The notes under the pieces are model-generated. The model worked only from the letters and a program-made list of their open reading frames with translations, was not told where the DNA came from and ran no database searches. From positions 1 through 8,037 of the forward strand of contig CALFBL010000262.1 of assembly GCA_937951695.1 (NCBI GenBank): 8,037 nucleotides of DNA, in the 5' to 3' direction. Origin of the DNA: an uncultured Granulosicoccaceae bacterium. GTDB taxonomy: Bacteria; Pseudomonadota; Gammaproteobacteria; Granulosicoccales; Granulosicoccaceae. Below are positions 1 to 5,750 of this stretch, piece by piece. The position numbers and the translations under genes were made by a program. The stretch's first letter is position 1; each line of letters begins with the position of its first letter.

Positions 1-1039
1 CACAAGCGGCATCGATATCGTCGCCCCGAGTTGTACGAGTGAGGGTCAGGATTCCCTTATTACTCAAGATAGACTGAAATCGTTCGACTCGCTCGCGGCT
101 CGATCGTTCGTAGCCGGATGTTGGGAACGCATTGAACGGAATCAGATTCACTTTACCGGGAAAATTGCGCAATAACTTTGCCAGTGCGTAGGCCTCTGCC
201 GGATTGTCATTAACGCCGTCGAGCATCACGTACTCAAACAACACGCTTTTCTTGCGAGTGCCGGACTTTACGTAACGCCAACACGCCGCCATTAGTTCAT
301 CAATGGGGTATTTTCGGTTGATTGGCACCAGCGCATCGCGCAGCTCATCGACCGGTGCGTGCAGCGATACGGCCAGCGATACATCAATCGCCTCGATTAA
401 TCGGTCCATTGCCGGTACTACTCCAGAAGTGCTCACCGTGGTTCGGCGTTTGGACAGGCCGTAACCCAGATCGTCCATCATCAGCGACAAGGAAGGAATC
501 AAAGCCGACATGTTGAGCAAGGGCTCACCCATGCCCATCATCACAATGTTGGTGGTTTTCTGATCTTTGGTTCCAGGCCTAGCCGCCAGCAGAGCGTTCG
601 CCAGCCAGACTTGCCCGATAATCTCATCAACCGATAAATTGCGCGCAAATCCCTGACGGGCGGTGGCGCAGAACGAGCAGTCCAGCGCGCAGCCGATCTG
701 CGATGATACACACAGTGTGCCGCGATCGTTTTCCGGGATGTACACGGTCTCGATGCGATTGCCGTCGTGTAATTCGAACAACCATTTGCAGGTACCGTCT
801 TTGGACCGGTGTTCCTCTGACACGCGCGGTAATTGCGTGGTGCACTGTTCGTGAAATTGTCGCCGAAGCGATTTCGAGATATCGGACATCCCGTCAAAAT
901 CCCGCACCCCGCGTGCGTACAGCCACTGCATCACTTGCTTGGCCCGATACGGCTTTTCGCCCAAACCGGCCAAGTATTCGCCCAGGCCCGTTCTATCGAA
1001 TGAAAACAGGTTTACCGCTTGGTTGGCTGATGCGCTCAC
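1..1039 (-). CDS. rlmN: RlmN, dual-specificity 23S rRNA/tRNA adenine-C2 methyltransferase (partial, 3' end cut off)
   Basis: Radical-SAM enzyme that methylates C2 of A2503 in 23S rRNA and of A37 in some tRNAs. I translated the frame from the left edge. The [4Fe-4S] motif is seen as CALDCSFC (C117, C121, C124), preceded by LCVSSQIG with the conserved C110. Further on are MMGMGEPLLN, the YVMLDGVND stretch and RTTRGDDIDAAC, whose final Cys (codon 346, bases 2-4) matches the methyl-carrying cysteine of E. coli RlmN. All catalytic residues are therefore present and only the short C-terminal tail is outside the window. The start is GTG at 1039. The in-frame TAA at 1061-1063 leaves no ATG, and the residues after GTG soon reach the conserved FSFDRTGLGEYL-type N-terminus. 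No clear Shine-Dalgarno precedes it, so translation may depend on ndk 37 bp upstream. The identification is secure; the exact start is less so. Confidence 0.96.
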   Translation of the reverse strand, partial: MSASANQAVNLFSFDRTGLGEYLAGLGEKPYRAKQVMQWLYARGVRDFDGMSDISKSLRRQFHEQCTTQLPRVSEEHRSKDGTCKWLFELHDGNRIETVYIPENDRGTLCVSSQIGCALDCSFCATARQGFARNLSVDEIIGQVWLANALLAARPGTKDQKTTNIVMMGMGEPLLNMSALIPSLSLMMDDLGYGLSKRRTTVSTSGVVPAMDRLIEAIDVSLAVSLHAPVDELRDALVPINRKYPIDELMAACWRYVKSGTRKKSVLFEYVMLDGVNDNPAEAYALAKLLRNFPGKVNLIPFNAFPTSGYERSSRERVERFQSILSNKGILTLTRTTRGDDIDAAC

Positions 1040-1076
1040 GAGGTGGGGTGGTATAACCGCTTAAATGCTGCGAATC

Positions 1077-1508
1077 TTATCGCGTGCGCGGGCAAACGCC
1101 GCCATCACCGAAGAAGAAATTGATCTCTTCAGCCGCCGTATCGGCAGCATCCGAACCGTGACAGGCGTTCTCGTCAATCGAGCTGGCGAATTGCCTGCGA
1201 ACCGTGCCCTCAGCGGCTTCGGCCGGATTGGTTGCGCCCATCACGTCACGATGAGCGGCAATGGCATTCTCGCCTTCGAGCACCGAAACCATGACCGGGC
1301 CGGAGCTCATGAAAGAAACTAGGTCTTTATAGAACGGACGTTCCTTGTGCACTGCATAGAAAGCACCGGCCTGCTCATCAGAGAGGTGCATCATCTTTGC
1401 CGCCACAATTTTCAGGCCCGCTTTCTCAAACATGGCGTAGATATCGCCAATGTGGTTTTTGCTCACAGCATCGGGTTTGATGATCGAGAGTGTGTGTTCA
1501 ACAGCCAT
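1077..1508 (-). CDS. ndk: Nucleoside diphosphate kinase
   Basis: Cytosolic enzyme that passes the gamma-phosphate of ATP to (d)NDPs through a phosphohistidine, balancing the NTP and dNTP pools. The 143-residue length is normal for the family. It opens with MAVEHTLSIIKPDAV (Lys11 of the active site), has FYAVHKERPFY in the middle, and carries the signature NACHGSD with the phosphorylated His117, followed by the usual EINFFF end. Cys replaces the common Val just before the catalytic His, which should be tolerated. The start is ATG at 1508, with only a weak GGAAAA element upstream. The gene lies 72 bp after the proteasome-like gene and 37 bp before rlmN, all on the same strand; ndk next to rlmN is a familiar gammaproteobacterial order. 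A TAGAAT hexamer near 1546-1551 could be a -10 box, but I found no convincing -35 partner. Confidence 0.98.
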   Translation of the reverse strand: MAVEHTLSIIKPDAVSKNHIGDIYAMFEKAGLKIVAAKMMHLSDEQAGAFYAVHKERPFYKDLVSFMSSGPVMVSVLEGENAIAAHRDVMGATNPAEAAEGTVRRQFASSIDENACHGSDAADTAAEEINFFFGDGGVCPRTR

Positions 1509-1580
1509 TGTGGAATTTTCCGTGAAAGTTATCTAAGTTAACTCCCCATTCTAGCGTGTTTGGTGTATTCCCGCCTTCGC

Positions 1581-2150
1581 CTACCTCAGACGAACAGTCT
1601 TGATGTCCAAGGGTAAATGGGACGAGGTATCGAAGGCTGCTCCGGCTTCTGCGCCCGCCTTGGCGATGTCTCTGGCGCTTTTGAACTTATTGTACACCGC
1701 ATGCATAGCCCCCAGCGCAAAACAAGCACCCGAGCCCACTGCCCAAAATCGAGTGTACTCATAGACTTCGCGCAAGGAATAGAGCGCAAAGATGCCGTTG
1801 GGATTAACAAACACCGCGTCAATTTGAGTGGTCTCGTAGGGGTCGTCCTCCTGATCCTTGGAATTGAGAAAATATTTCTCTTTTAGCACCGGGTGCAGCC
1901 GCAACAGCGAGTCAAACGCATCGTCGCGGGTGGAAAAGTCCGCTTTGGTCTCTGGGTCCCTGAACGCACGTTCGGCCACCAGCGTGTGAGCTGCACTGCC
2001 CACGATTCCCATGTGGGTCTTACCAAACGTCTGAATTTTGGTGTGGTGGCAGTCCAGCTCGGAACTGAGCCGGATATCGCCAAACGTGGTCAGAGTGTCG
2101 GCCGCGATACACGCACTATTGCCCTTACGGGCCACAACGATGGTGGACAA
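1581..2150 (-). CDS. Proteasome/HslV-like Ntn-family peptidase with Ser in place of the N-terminal Thr
   Basis: A 189-residue protein of the proteasome beta/HslV fold, probably a cytosolic self-compartmentalising peptidase. It starts MSTIVVARKG, parallel to HslV MTTIV. Once Met is removed, Ser would sit at the nucleophile position. Asp17 is in IAADTLTTFGD, a Lys in HHTKIQTF fits the catalytic Lys33 with a four-residue insertion, and AVGSGACFALGAMHA matches the HslV/proteasome GSG helix. FDTSSH near residues 173-178 resembles the Asp-x-x-Ser element of proteasome subunits. The only in-frame start between the TAA at about 2166-2168 and the conserved N-terminus is TTG at 2150, and the Ntn mechanism requires a start exactly there. 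No strong ribosome site is visible. It is longer than E. coli HslV, the middle is divergent, and no hslU is adjacent, so this is more likely a standalone homologue (BPH/Anbu-like group) than true HslV. Substrate and partner are unknown. Confidence 0.85.
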   Translation of the reverse strand: MSTIVVARKGNSACIAADTLTTFGDIRLSSELDCHHTKIQTFGKTHMGIVGSAAHTLVAERAFRDPETKADFSTRDDAFDSLLRLHPVLKEKYFLNSKDQEDDPYETTQIDAVFVNPNGIFALYSLREVYEYTRFWAVGSGACFALGAMHAVYNKFKSARDIAKAGAEAGAAFDTSSHLPLDIKTVRLR

Positions 2151-2269
2151 GTTGGTTCGCTCACTTTATCAGTTAAAACAGGACTGGGTCAGTTTCGCAT
2201 GGACCCGACCGGCGCGTGGCGACCCGATGATGAAACCGCCGTGCATGCCCGGAAAAGGTGCGTGCGATG
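2151..2269. other. Intergenic gap, nrdR to proteasome-like gene
   Basis: This 119-bp gap separates two minus-strand genes. Read on the minus strand it holds a GGGTC/GACCC inverted repeat, then CTGACC and GATAAA hexamers 16 bp apart, ending about 15 bp before the TTG start. This could be a weak promoter giving a very short leader, but each hexamer matches consensus at only four of six positions. No T-run follows a stem, so I do not call a terminator for nrdR. Confidence 0.3.
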
Positions 2270-2782
2270 TCAGGGTTCTGGGTCCTCATCACCTAAGAGT
2301 GAGAGCTGATTGGCGGTGGCCGACTGATCCGGAGCCTGCTCCAGAACCTCGATCGCTTCGCGAAATTCGGACACATCGTCAAACGAGCGGTAGACCGAGG
2401 CAAATCGAATATAAGCCACTTGATCGAGCTTTCTCAGTTCATCCATGACCCATTCACCGAGTTGTCTGGCTGGGACCTCGCGTTCTCCGGCCACCAGCAG
2501 CCGATGTTTGACGCGCGCCACGGCCTCATCAATGGCCTCGACACTGACCGGACGCTTTTCCAGCGCCTTTTGAAATCCGCTGGAGAGCTTTTCGGCCGAA
2601 AACGGCTGACGGCTGTTGTCGGATTTAACGATCCTCGGCAAGTTCAGCTCCGCGGTTTCGTAGGAGGTGAAACGCTCTTCGCATTCAGTGCACTCGCGGC
2701 GGCGTCTGACTTTATCGTTGTCTCCCACCAATCGAGAGTCAACTACTCGCGTCTCGATGGCACCACAGAAAGGACAGCGCAC
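2270..2782 (-). CDS. nrdR: NrdR, Zn-ribbon/ATP-cone repressor of ribonucleotide reductase genes
   Basis: Transcriptional repressor that senses ATP/dATP and binds NrdR boxes upstream of nrd operons. The zinc ribbon is textbook when started at GTG 2782: MRCPFCG with C3 and C6, then RRRECTEC with C31 and C34, followed by RFTSYE. The ATP-cone covers about residues 49-139, from PRIVKSD through KLDQVAYIRFASVYR-SF. The length from this start is 170 residues; the last 20 or so (SATANQLSLLGDEDPEP region) are a non-conserved acidic tail. An ATG at 2845 in the same frame would add 21 residues and has a better ribosome site (AAGGA, short spacing), but the extra residues are not a family feature. I prefer the GTG because nearly all NrdR proteins begin at this M-x-C-P motif. 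No ribonucleotide reductase gene or obvious NrdR box pair lies in the window. Confidence 0.95.
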   Translation of the reverse strand: MRCPFCGAIETRVVDSRLVGDNDKVRRRRECTECEERFTSYETAELNLPRIVKSDNSRQPFSAEKLSSGFQKALEKRPVSVEAIDEAVARVKHRLLVAGEREVPARQLGEWVMDELRKLDQVAYIRFASVYRSFDDVSEFREAIEVLEQAPDQSATANQLSLLGDEDPEP

Positions 2783-2889
2783 GGGATTTTCCAGTCTCGG
2801 CAGAGGTGAAGTGGCGGAGGTTAACACATGGCGCTGTGATACCATTTATCCTTTTCTGAAAGTGTTTAAATTTAAGAGAGTGCACTTCA

Positions 2890-3870
2890 ATGACTGAACC
2901 CAAACGTATAGCCGTAACCGGAGCAGCCGGTCAAATCTGTTACTCCATGCTATTCCGCATTGCCAGCGGCGATATCTTCGGACCCGATCAACCCGTGAGC
3001 CTGCAATTACTTGAAATCACACCGGCCTTGGGGTTATTGGAAGCGGTCAAAATGGAGCTCGACGATTGTGCGTTCCCGCTGCTGCACGAAGTGATCTGCA
3101 CCGACGACCCGAAAGTGGCGTTAAAAGATGCGGATGCCGCTCTGTTTATCGGCGCCAAACCTCGCGGTCCGGGCATGGAACGTAAAGACCTGATCAGCGA
3201 CAACGGCAAGATATTCAGTTCATTGGGCGCCATCTTGAACGAAGTCGGCAACCCAGAATGCAAAGTCGTGGTAGTGGGCAATCCAGCCAACACCAACGCC
3301 TACATCCTGCAAGCGAACGCACCCAGGATGAACCCGCGCAACATCACGGCCCTGACTCGTCTGGATCACAACCGCGCTATCTCGCAACTGGCGGAGAAGA
3401 CCGGCGCTGCGATCGGCGACATCAAAAAGATGGTGATCTGGGGCAATCACTCAACCACTCAAGTGCCCGATATTTCCTGGACAACGGTGGCCGGTAAAAA
3501 CGCATCGGATCTGGTCGACGCCGCTTGGGCGCACGATACATTTATTCCTAGCGTTGCCAAACGAGGGGCAGCGGTGATTGACGCCCGCGGCAGTTCCAGC
3601 GCCGCATCGGCAGCCAATGGAGTCGTCGATCATATGGCTAGTTGGATTCAAGGCACAGCGGACGGCGATTGGGTCAGCATGGCTGTACCCAGCGATGGCA
3701 GCTATGGCATCGACGAAGGGCTCATTTACTCCTTCCCTGTCACCTGTGAAAACGGGGAATACACCATCATCAGCGATCTGCAAGTCAGCGACATCATCCG
3801 TGAAAAGATGTTGGCTAGTCAGGCCGAATTAAACGAAGAGCGCGATACAGTTAAAGACTTGCTATCCTAG
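2890..3870 (+). CDS. mdh: Malate dehydrogenase (NAD, cytosolic-type)
   Basis: Interconverts malate and oxaloacetate with NAD in the TCA cycle. The 326-residue length fits the cytosolic/Thermus-type MDH group rather than the E. coli type. The dinucleotide-binding loop is VTGAAGQICYS (residues 9-19), followed by ELDDCAFPLL. The substrate loop is GAKPRGPGMERKD with Arg92 and Arg98. VVGNPANTN is at 128-136, LTRLDHNRA carries the relay Asp159 and Arg162, and WGNHSTTQVPD carries catalytic His187. C-terminal features include RGAAVIDARGSSSA and LIYSFPVT. Residue 17 is Cys, where relatives usually have Gly or Ala; see findings. ATG 2890 is preceded by AAGAGAG about 10 bases upstream. The gene is divergent from nrdR, leaving about 107 bp for two promoters; a TTAACA at 2821 could be a -35, but I see no good -10 at the right spacing. 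It ends at a rho-independent terminator. Confidence 0.97.
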   Translation: MTEPKRIAVTGAAGQICYSMLFRIASGDIFGPDQPVSLQLLEITPALGLLEAVKMELDDCAFPLLHEVICTDDPKVALKDADAALFIGAKPRGPGMERKDLISDNGKIFSSLGAILNEVGNPECKVVVVGNPANTNAYILQANAPRMNPRNITALTRLDHNRAISQLAEKTGAAIGDIKKMVIWGNHSTTQVPDISWTTVAGKNASDLVDAAWAHDTFIPSVAKRGAAVIDARGSSSAASAANGVVDHMASWIQGTADGDWVSMAVPSDGSYGIDEGLIYSFPVTCENGEYTIISDLQVSDIIREKMLASQAELNEERDTVKDLLS

Positions 3871-3878
3871 ACGTAATC

Positions 3879-3917
3879 GGGCTAGTGGGTATGGTGTAAC
3901 CCCCGAGCCCATTTTTT
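3879..3917 (+). terminator. Rho-independent terminator of mdh
   Basis: Nine bases after the mdh stop, 3879-3890 pairs with 3899-3910 (GGGCT/AGCCC at the base, GGGT/ACCC at the top, two internal mismatches). The loop is eight bases, and a run of six T follows at 3912-3917. Read on the other strand there is no T-run after the stem, so it serves mdh only. The T-run overlaps the stop codon of convergent msrQ. Confidence 0.8.
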
Positions 3918-4566
3918 ACCCTGCATTTTGTGCAGTGAGGGTTTCTTTTTTCTGCGCCGAAAGCGTCTTTTTTTTCTTCGCCGAAACTTTTCGCCAGACC
4001 CGCAGGCCAAGCAGCACCGCGAGCACCGCCGCATAGACCAATGGTTCGAGCTGAAACCCTTTTCTTAACCAGATGAAATGCAACACCGATGCGATGCCGG
4101 CGACGTAAACGAGCTTATGCAAGCTTGTCCAACGCTTGCCGAGCTGTCGCATCATCCCCTTGGTCGACGTGATCGCTAGCGCTGTCATAATAATCAGAGC
4201 GACAAAACCTGCGATGATATAGGTGCGCTTGTAGAGATCATCAGTTATGGCTGCGATGTCCAACTGCTGGTCGAGCACCGTATAGGTCAGAAAATGCAGT
4301 GCCACATAAAAGTACGCCAATAGCCCAACCATGCGCCGAAATCGGATCGGTGTCGTGGATTTTGTCGCCCAGCGCAGCGGCGTCAGTGCCAGCCCGATGA
4401 TCAGCAACCGAAGTGCCATCTCACCGGTTTGATTGGTGATAAATTCAATCGGATTCGGCCCCGAAGTGCCAGTGGCGACAGCCCACCCGATGTAGATCGC
4501 AGGGATGGTGCCAAGCACAAACACCACTACCTTCAAAGAAGATACCCGCGTCCAGGAAGCCGCCAT
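3916..4566 (-). CDS. msrQ: MsrQ, haem-binding membrane subunit of the periplasmic methionine sulfoxide reductase system
   Basis: Inner-membrane b-type haem protein that passes electrons from the respiratory chain to MsrP. The 216-residue protein has about six hydrophobic segments, at roughly residues 9-30, 50-66, 79-98, 115-134, 150-168 and 172-190. Family landmarks are GEMALRLLIIGLALTPLRW and the histidines H91 (YVALHFLTYT), H150 (WTSLHKLVYV) and H163 (VLHFIWL), which sit where the MsrQ haem-ligand histidines are expected. The ATG overlaps the msrP stop by one base (TGATG), so the two are probably translationally coupled. The C-terminal 25 or so residues are an odd Lys/Ala/Gln-rich tail with two copies of a KK-x-TL-[ST]-AQ unit, encoded by A-rich DNA; such a tail is variable in the family and probably cytoplasmic. 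No terminator of its own is obvious. Confidence 0.95.
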   Translation of the reverse strand: MAASWTRVSSLKVVVFVLGTIPAIYIGWAVATGTSGPNPIEFITNQTGEMALRLLIIGLALTPLRWATKSTTPIRFRRMVGLLAYFYVALHFLTYTVLDQQLDIAAITDDLYKRTYIIAGFVALIIMTALAITSTKGMMRQLGKRWTSLHKLVYVAGIASVLHFIWLRKGFQLEPLVYAAVLAVLLGLRVWRKVSAKKKKTLSAQKKETLTAQNAG

Positions 4567-5531
4567 CAGAAGAACTTTTTCAGATCCATATCCGAGTACA
4601 GATCGGCCACTTCATCGGCGTAGCCATTCAGATAAAGAGTATCGCTCTTGGAAGCGAACAGCGCCGATAAACCACCGGCCGAACCCATCAACTTTCGCTC
4701 TTTCGCCTGACTCCAACGCGGGTGATTCACATTCGGATTAACGTTACTGAAAAACCCGTATTCAGACGGTGACGACAAATTCCAGCTAGTCGGCGGCTGA
4801 TCTTCGGTAAAGCTGATTTTGACGATCGATTTAATGCCCTTAAAGCCGTACTTCCAAGGAACGACCACTCGCAAAGGCGCGCCGTTCTGGTTGGGGATAA
4901 CGTTGCCATACATGCCGATGGCGATGAAAGTCAATGGGTGCATCGCTTCATCAATTCGCAGCCCTTCCACATACGGCCAATCCAGCACACGACTGCGCAT
5001 GCCGGGAAGTTTTTGATCACCCACGGTTTGGAACGCCACATACTTGGCTTTGCTGTTGGGCTTAAAACGCTTTAATAAATCCCCTAACCCAAACCCATCC
5101 CAGGGAATGACCATTGACCACGCCTCAACGCAGCGATGACGGTACACACGCTCTTCTATCGCATGCGGCTTGATAATGTCTTCATACGTGAAGATACCGG
5201 GCGCATCACATTCACCATCGACCGTGATACTCCATGGATCGGTTTTCAGGAAACCAGCGTTTTTTACTGGATCGCCCTTGTCGGTACCGAGCTCGTAAAA
5301 ATTGTTGTAGGTGGTTGCTGTCTCTTCCGAGGTTTGCTCCCCATCCACTGTGTAATCGGATTTCGTCACCGGCATGGATAGAGGCGACGCCGCCGCCAAC
5401 GCTTCAGAGCCAATGGCACCGGTAATGCCTGCAGCCGCAGCTGCCTGTAAAACACGTCGGCGCTTGCGGAACACGGACTCATCGGTAATTTCGCTGGAAC
5501 GAATTCCCGCAACTTTCATCCAATCACGCAT
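4566..5531 (-). CDS. msrP: MsrP, Tat-exported molybdopterin methionine sulfoxide reductase
   Basis: Periplasmic catalytic subunit (YedY family) that reduces methionine sulfoxide in oxidised envelope proteins with a Mo-molybdopterin cofactor. From ATG 5531 the protein has 321 residues. It shows SEITDESVF, then a twin-arginine signal KRRRVLQ (residues 23-29) and an Ala-rich hydrophobic stretch with a likely cut near ALAAA. YNNFYELGTDKGDP follows, then YRHRCVEAWSMVIPW with the Mo-ligand Cys134, then YPYVEG-like WPYVEG, PWKYGFKGIKS (225-235), and NVNPNVNHPRWSQA towards the end. The frame stays open back to an ATG at 5651, but that adds 40 non-conserved residues. ATG 5531 has GGGAA nine bases upstream, lies downstream of a promoter-like pair, and places the twin-arginine motif normally. 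A second Met at 5519 is possible but has no ribosome site. Confidence 0.95.
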   Translation of the reverse strand: MRDWMKVAGIRSSEITDESVFRKRRRVLQAAAAAGITGAIGSEALAAASPLSMPVTKSDYTVDGEQTSEETATTYNNFYELGTDKGDPVKNAGFLKTDPWSITVDGECDAPGIFTYEDIIKPHAIEERVYRHRCVEAWSMVIPWDGFGLGDLLKRFKPNSKAKYVAFQTVGDQKLPGMRSRVLDWPYVEGLRIDEAMHPLTFIAIGMYGNVIPNQNGAPLRVVVPWKYGFKGIKSIVKISFTEDQPPTSWNLSSPSEYGFFSNVNPNVNHPRWSQAKERKLMGSAGGLSALFASKSDTLYLNGYADEVADLYSDMDLKKFF

Positions 5532-5567
5532 TTTGAGCAGTTCCCGATAGTAACGATTGCTTGAGAT

Positions 5568-5594
5568 CTCGGTGAGTATAGACGTCCAACCGAG
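5568..5594. promoter_or_regulatory. Inverted repeat over the msrP promoter, possible operator
   Basis: CTCGGT at 5568-5573 and ACCGAG at 5589-5594 are perfect 6-bp inverted half-sites with a 21-bp centre-to-centre distance, about two helical turns. They flank the putative -10 box of msrP. The spacing suits a dimeric regulator binding one DNA face; no known regulator is recognised and a chance match is possible. Confidence 0.3.
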
Positions 5595-5601
5595 CTGTAA
5601 A
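5575..5601 (-). promoter_or_regulatory. Candidate sigma-70 promoter for msrPQ
   Basis: On the minus strand, TTTACA (5601-5596) and TATACT (5580-5575) each match five of six consensus bases. They are separated by 15 bp, which is short. Transcription would start near 5568, giving about 37 bases of leader before ATG 5531 and arguing against the longer msrP start at 5651. Confidence 0.4.
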
Positions 5602-5693
5602 TTCCCGATATTTCGGCAAGGTTTCATCAAGAAACGAGCCATTGGCCACATTACCTCACAAATTTGCAGGTACCGAAGTCGCTTGGCGCGATT

Positions 5694-5737
5694 CCTGAAT
5701 TGACCCCATCAATTGCTACCTAAAGCGCAAATTCAGG
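5694..5737. promoter_or_regulatory. Nested inverted repeats upstream of the DUF4011-like gene
   Basis: CCTGAATT (5694-5701) is inverted as AATTCAGG (5730-5737). Within it, AATTGA-cccca-TCAATT (5698-5714) is a perfect 17-bp interrupted palindrome. The first arm could pair with either partner, so alternative hairpins or an operator are possible. A TTGACC at 5700-5705 resembles a -35 box for the rightward gene, but no good -10 follows at normal spacing. Confidence 0.35.
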
Positions 5738-5750
5738 GCCCTTCGTCAAA

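Noticed and set aside
703..1056. 117-codon plus-strand frame opposite rlmN
   Set aside because: It is antisense to a strongly conserved catalytic gene and encodes no recognisable motif; it is a shadow of rlmN codons.
2169..2246. 25-codon minus-strand frame between nrdR and the peptidase gene, possible leader peptide
   Set aside because: No ribosome site and no codon pattern or terminator-antiterminator structure suggesting attenuation.
1893..2309. 138-codon plus-strand frame opposite the peptidase gene
   Set aside because: Mirrors the coding strand of the peptidase and has no motif or ribosome site of its own.
3966..3979. dnaX-like slippery heptamer A AAA AAG in frame near the end of msrQ, hinting at programmed -1 frameshifting
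   Set aside because: It lies in a run of Lys codons of a non-conserved tail, with no strong stem-loop at the right distance and no recognisable product in the -1 frame.
5532..5651. Longer msrP start at ATG 5651
   Set aside because: Adds 40 non-conserved residues ahead of the Tat signal and would place the putative promoter inside the gene; ATG 5531 has a better ribosome site.
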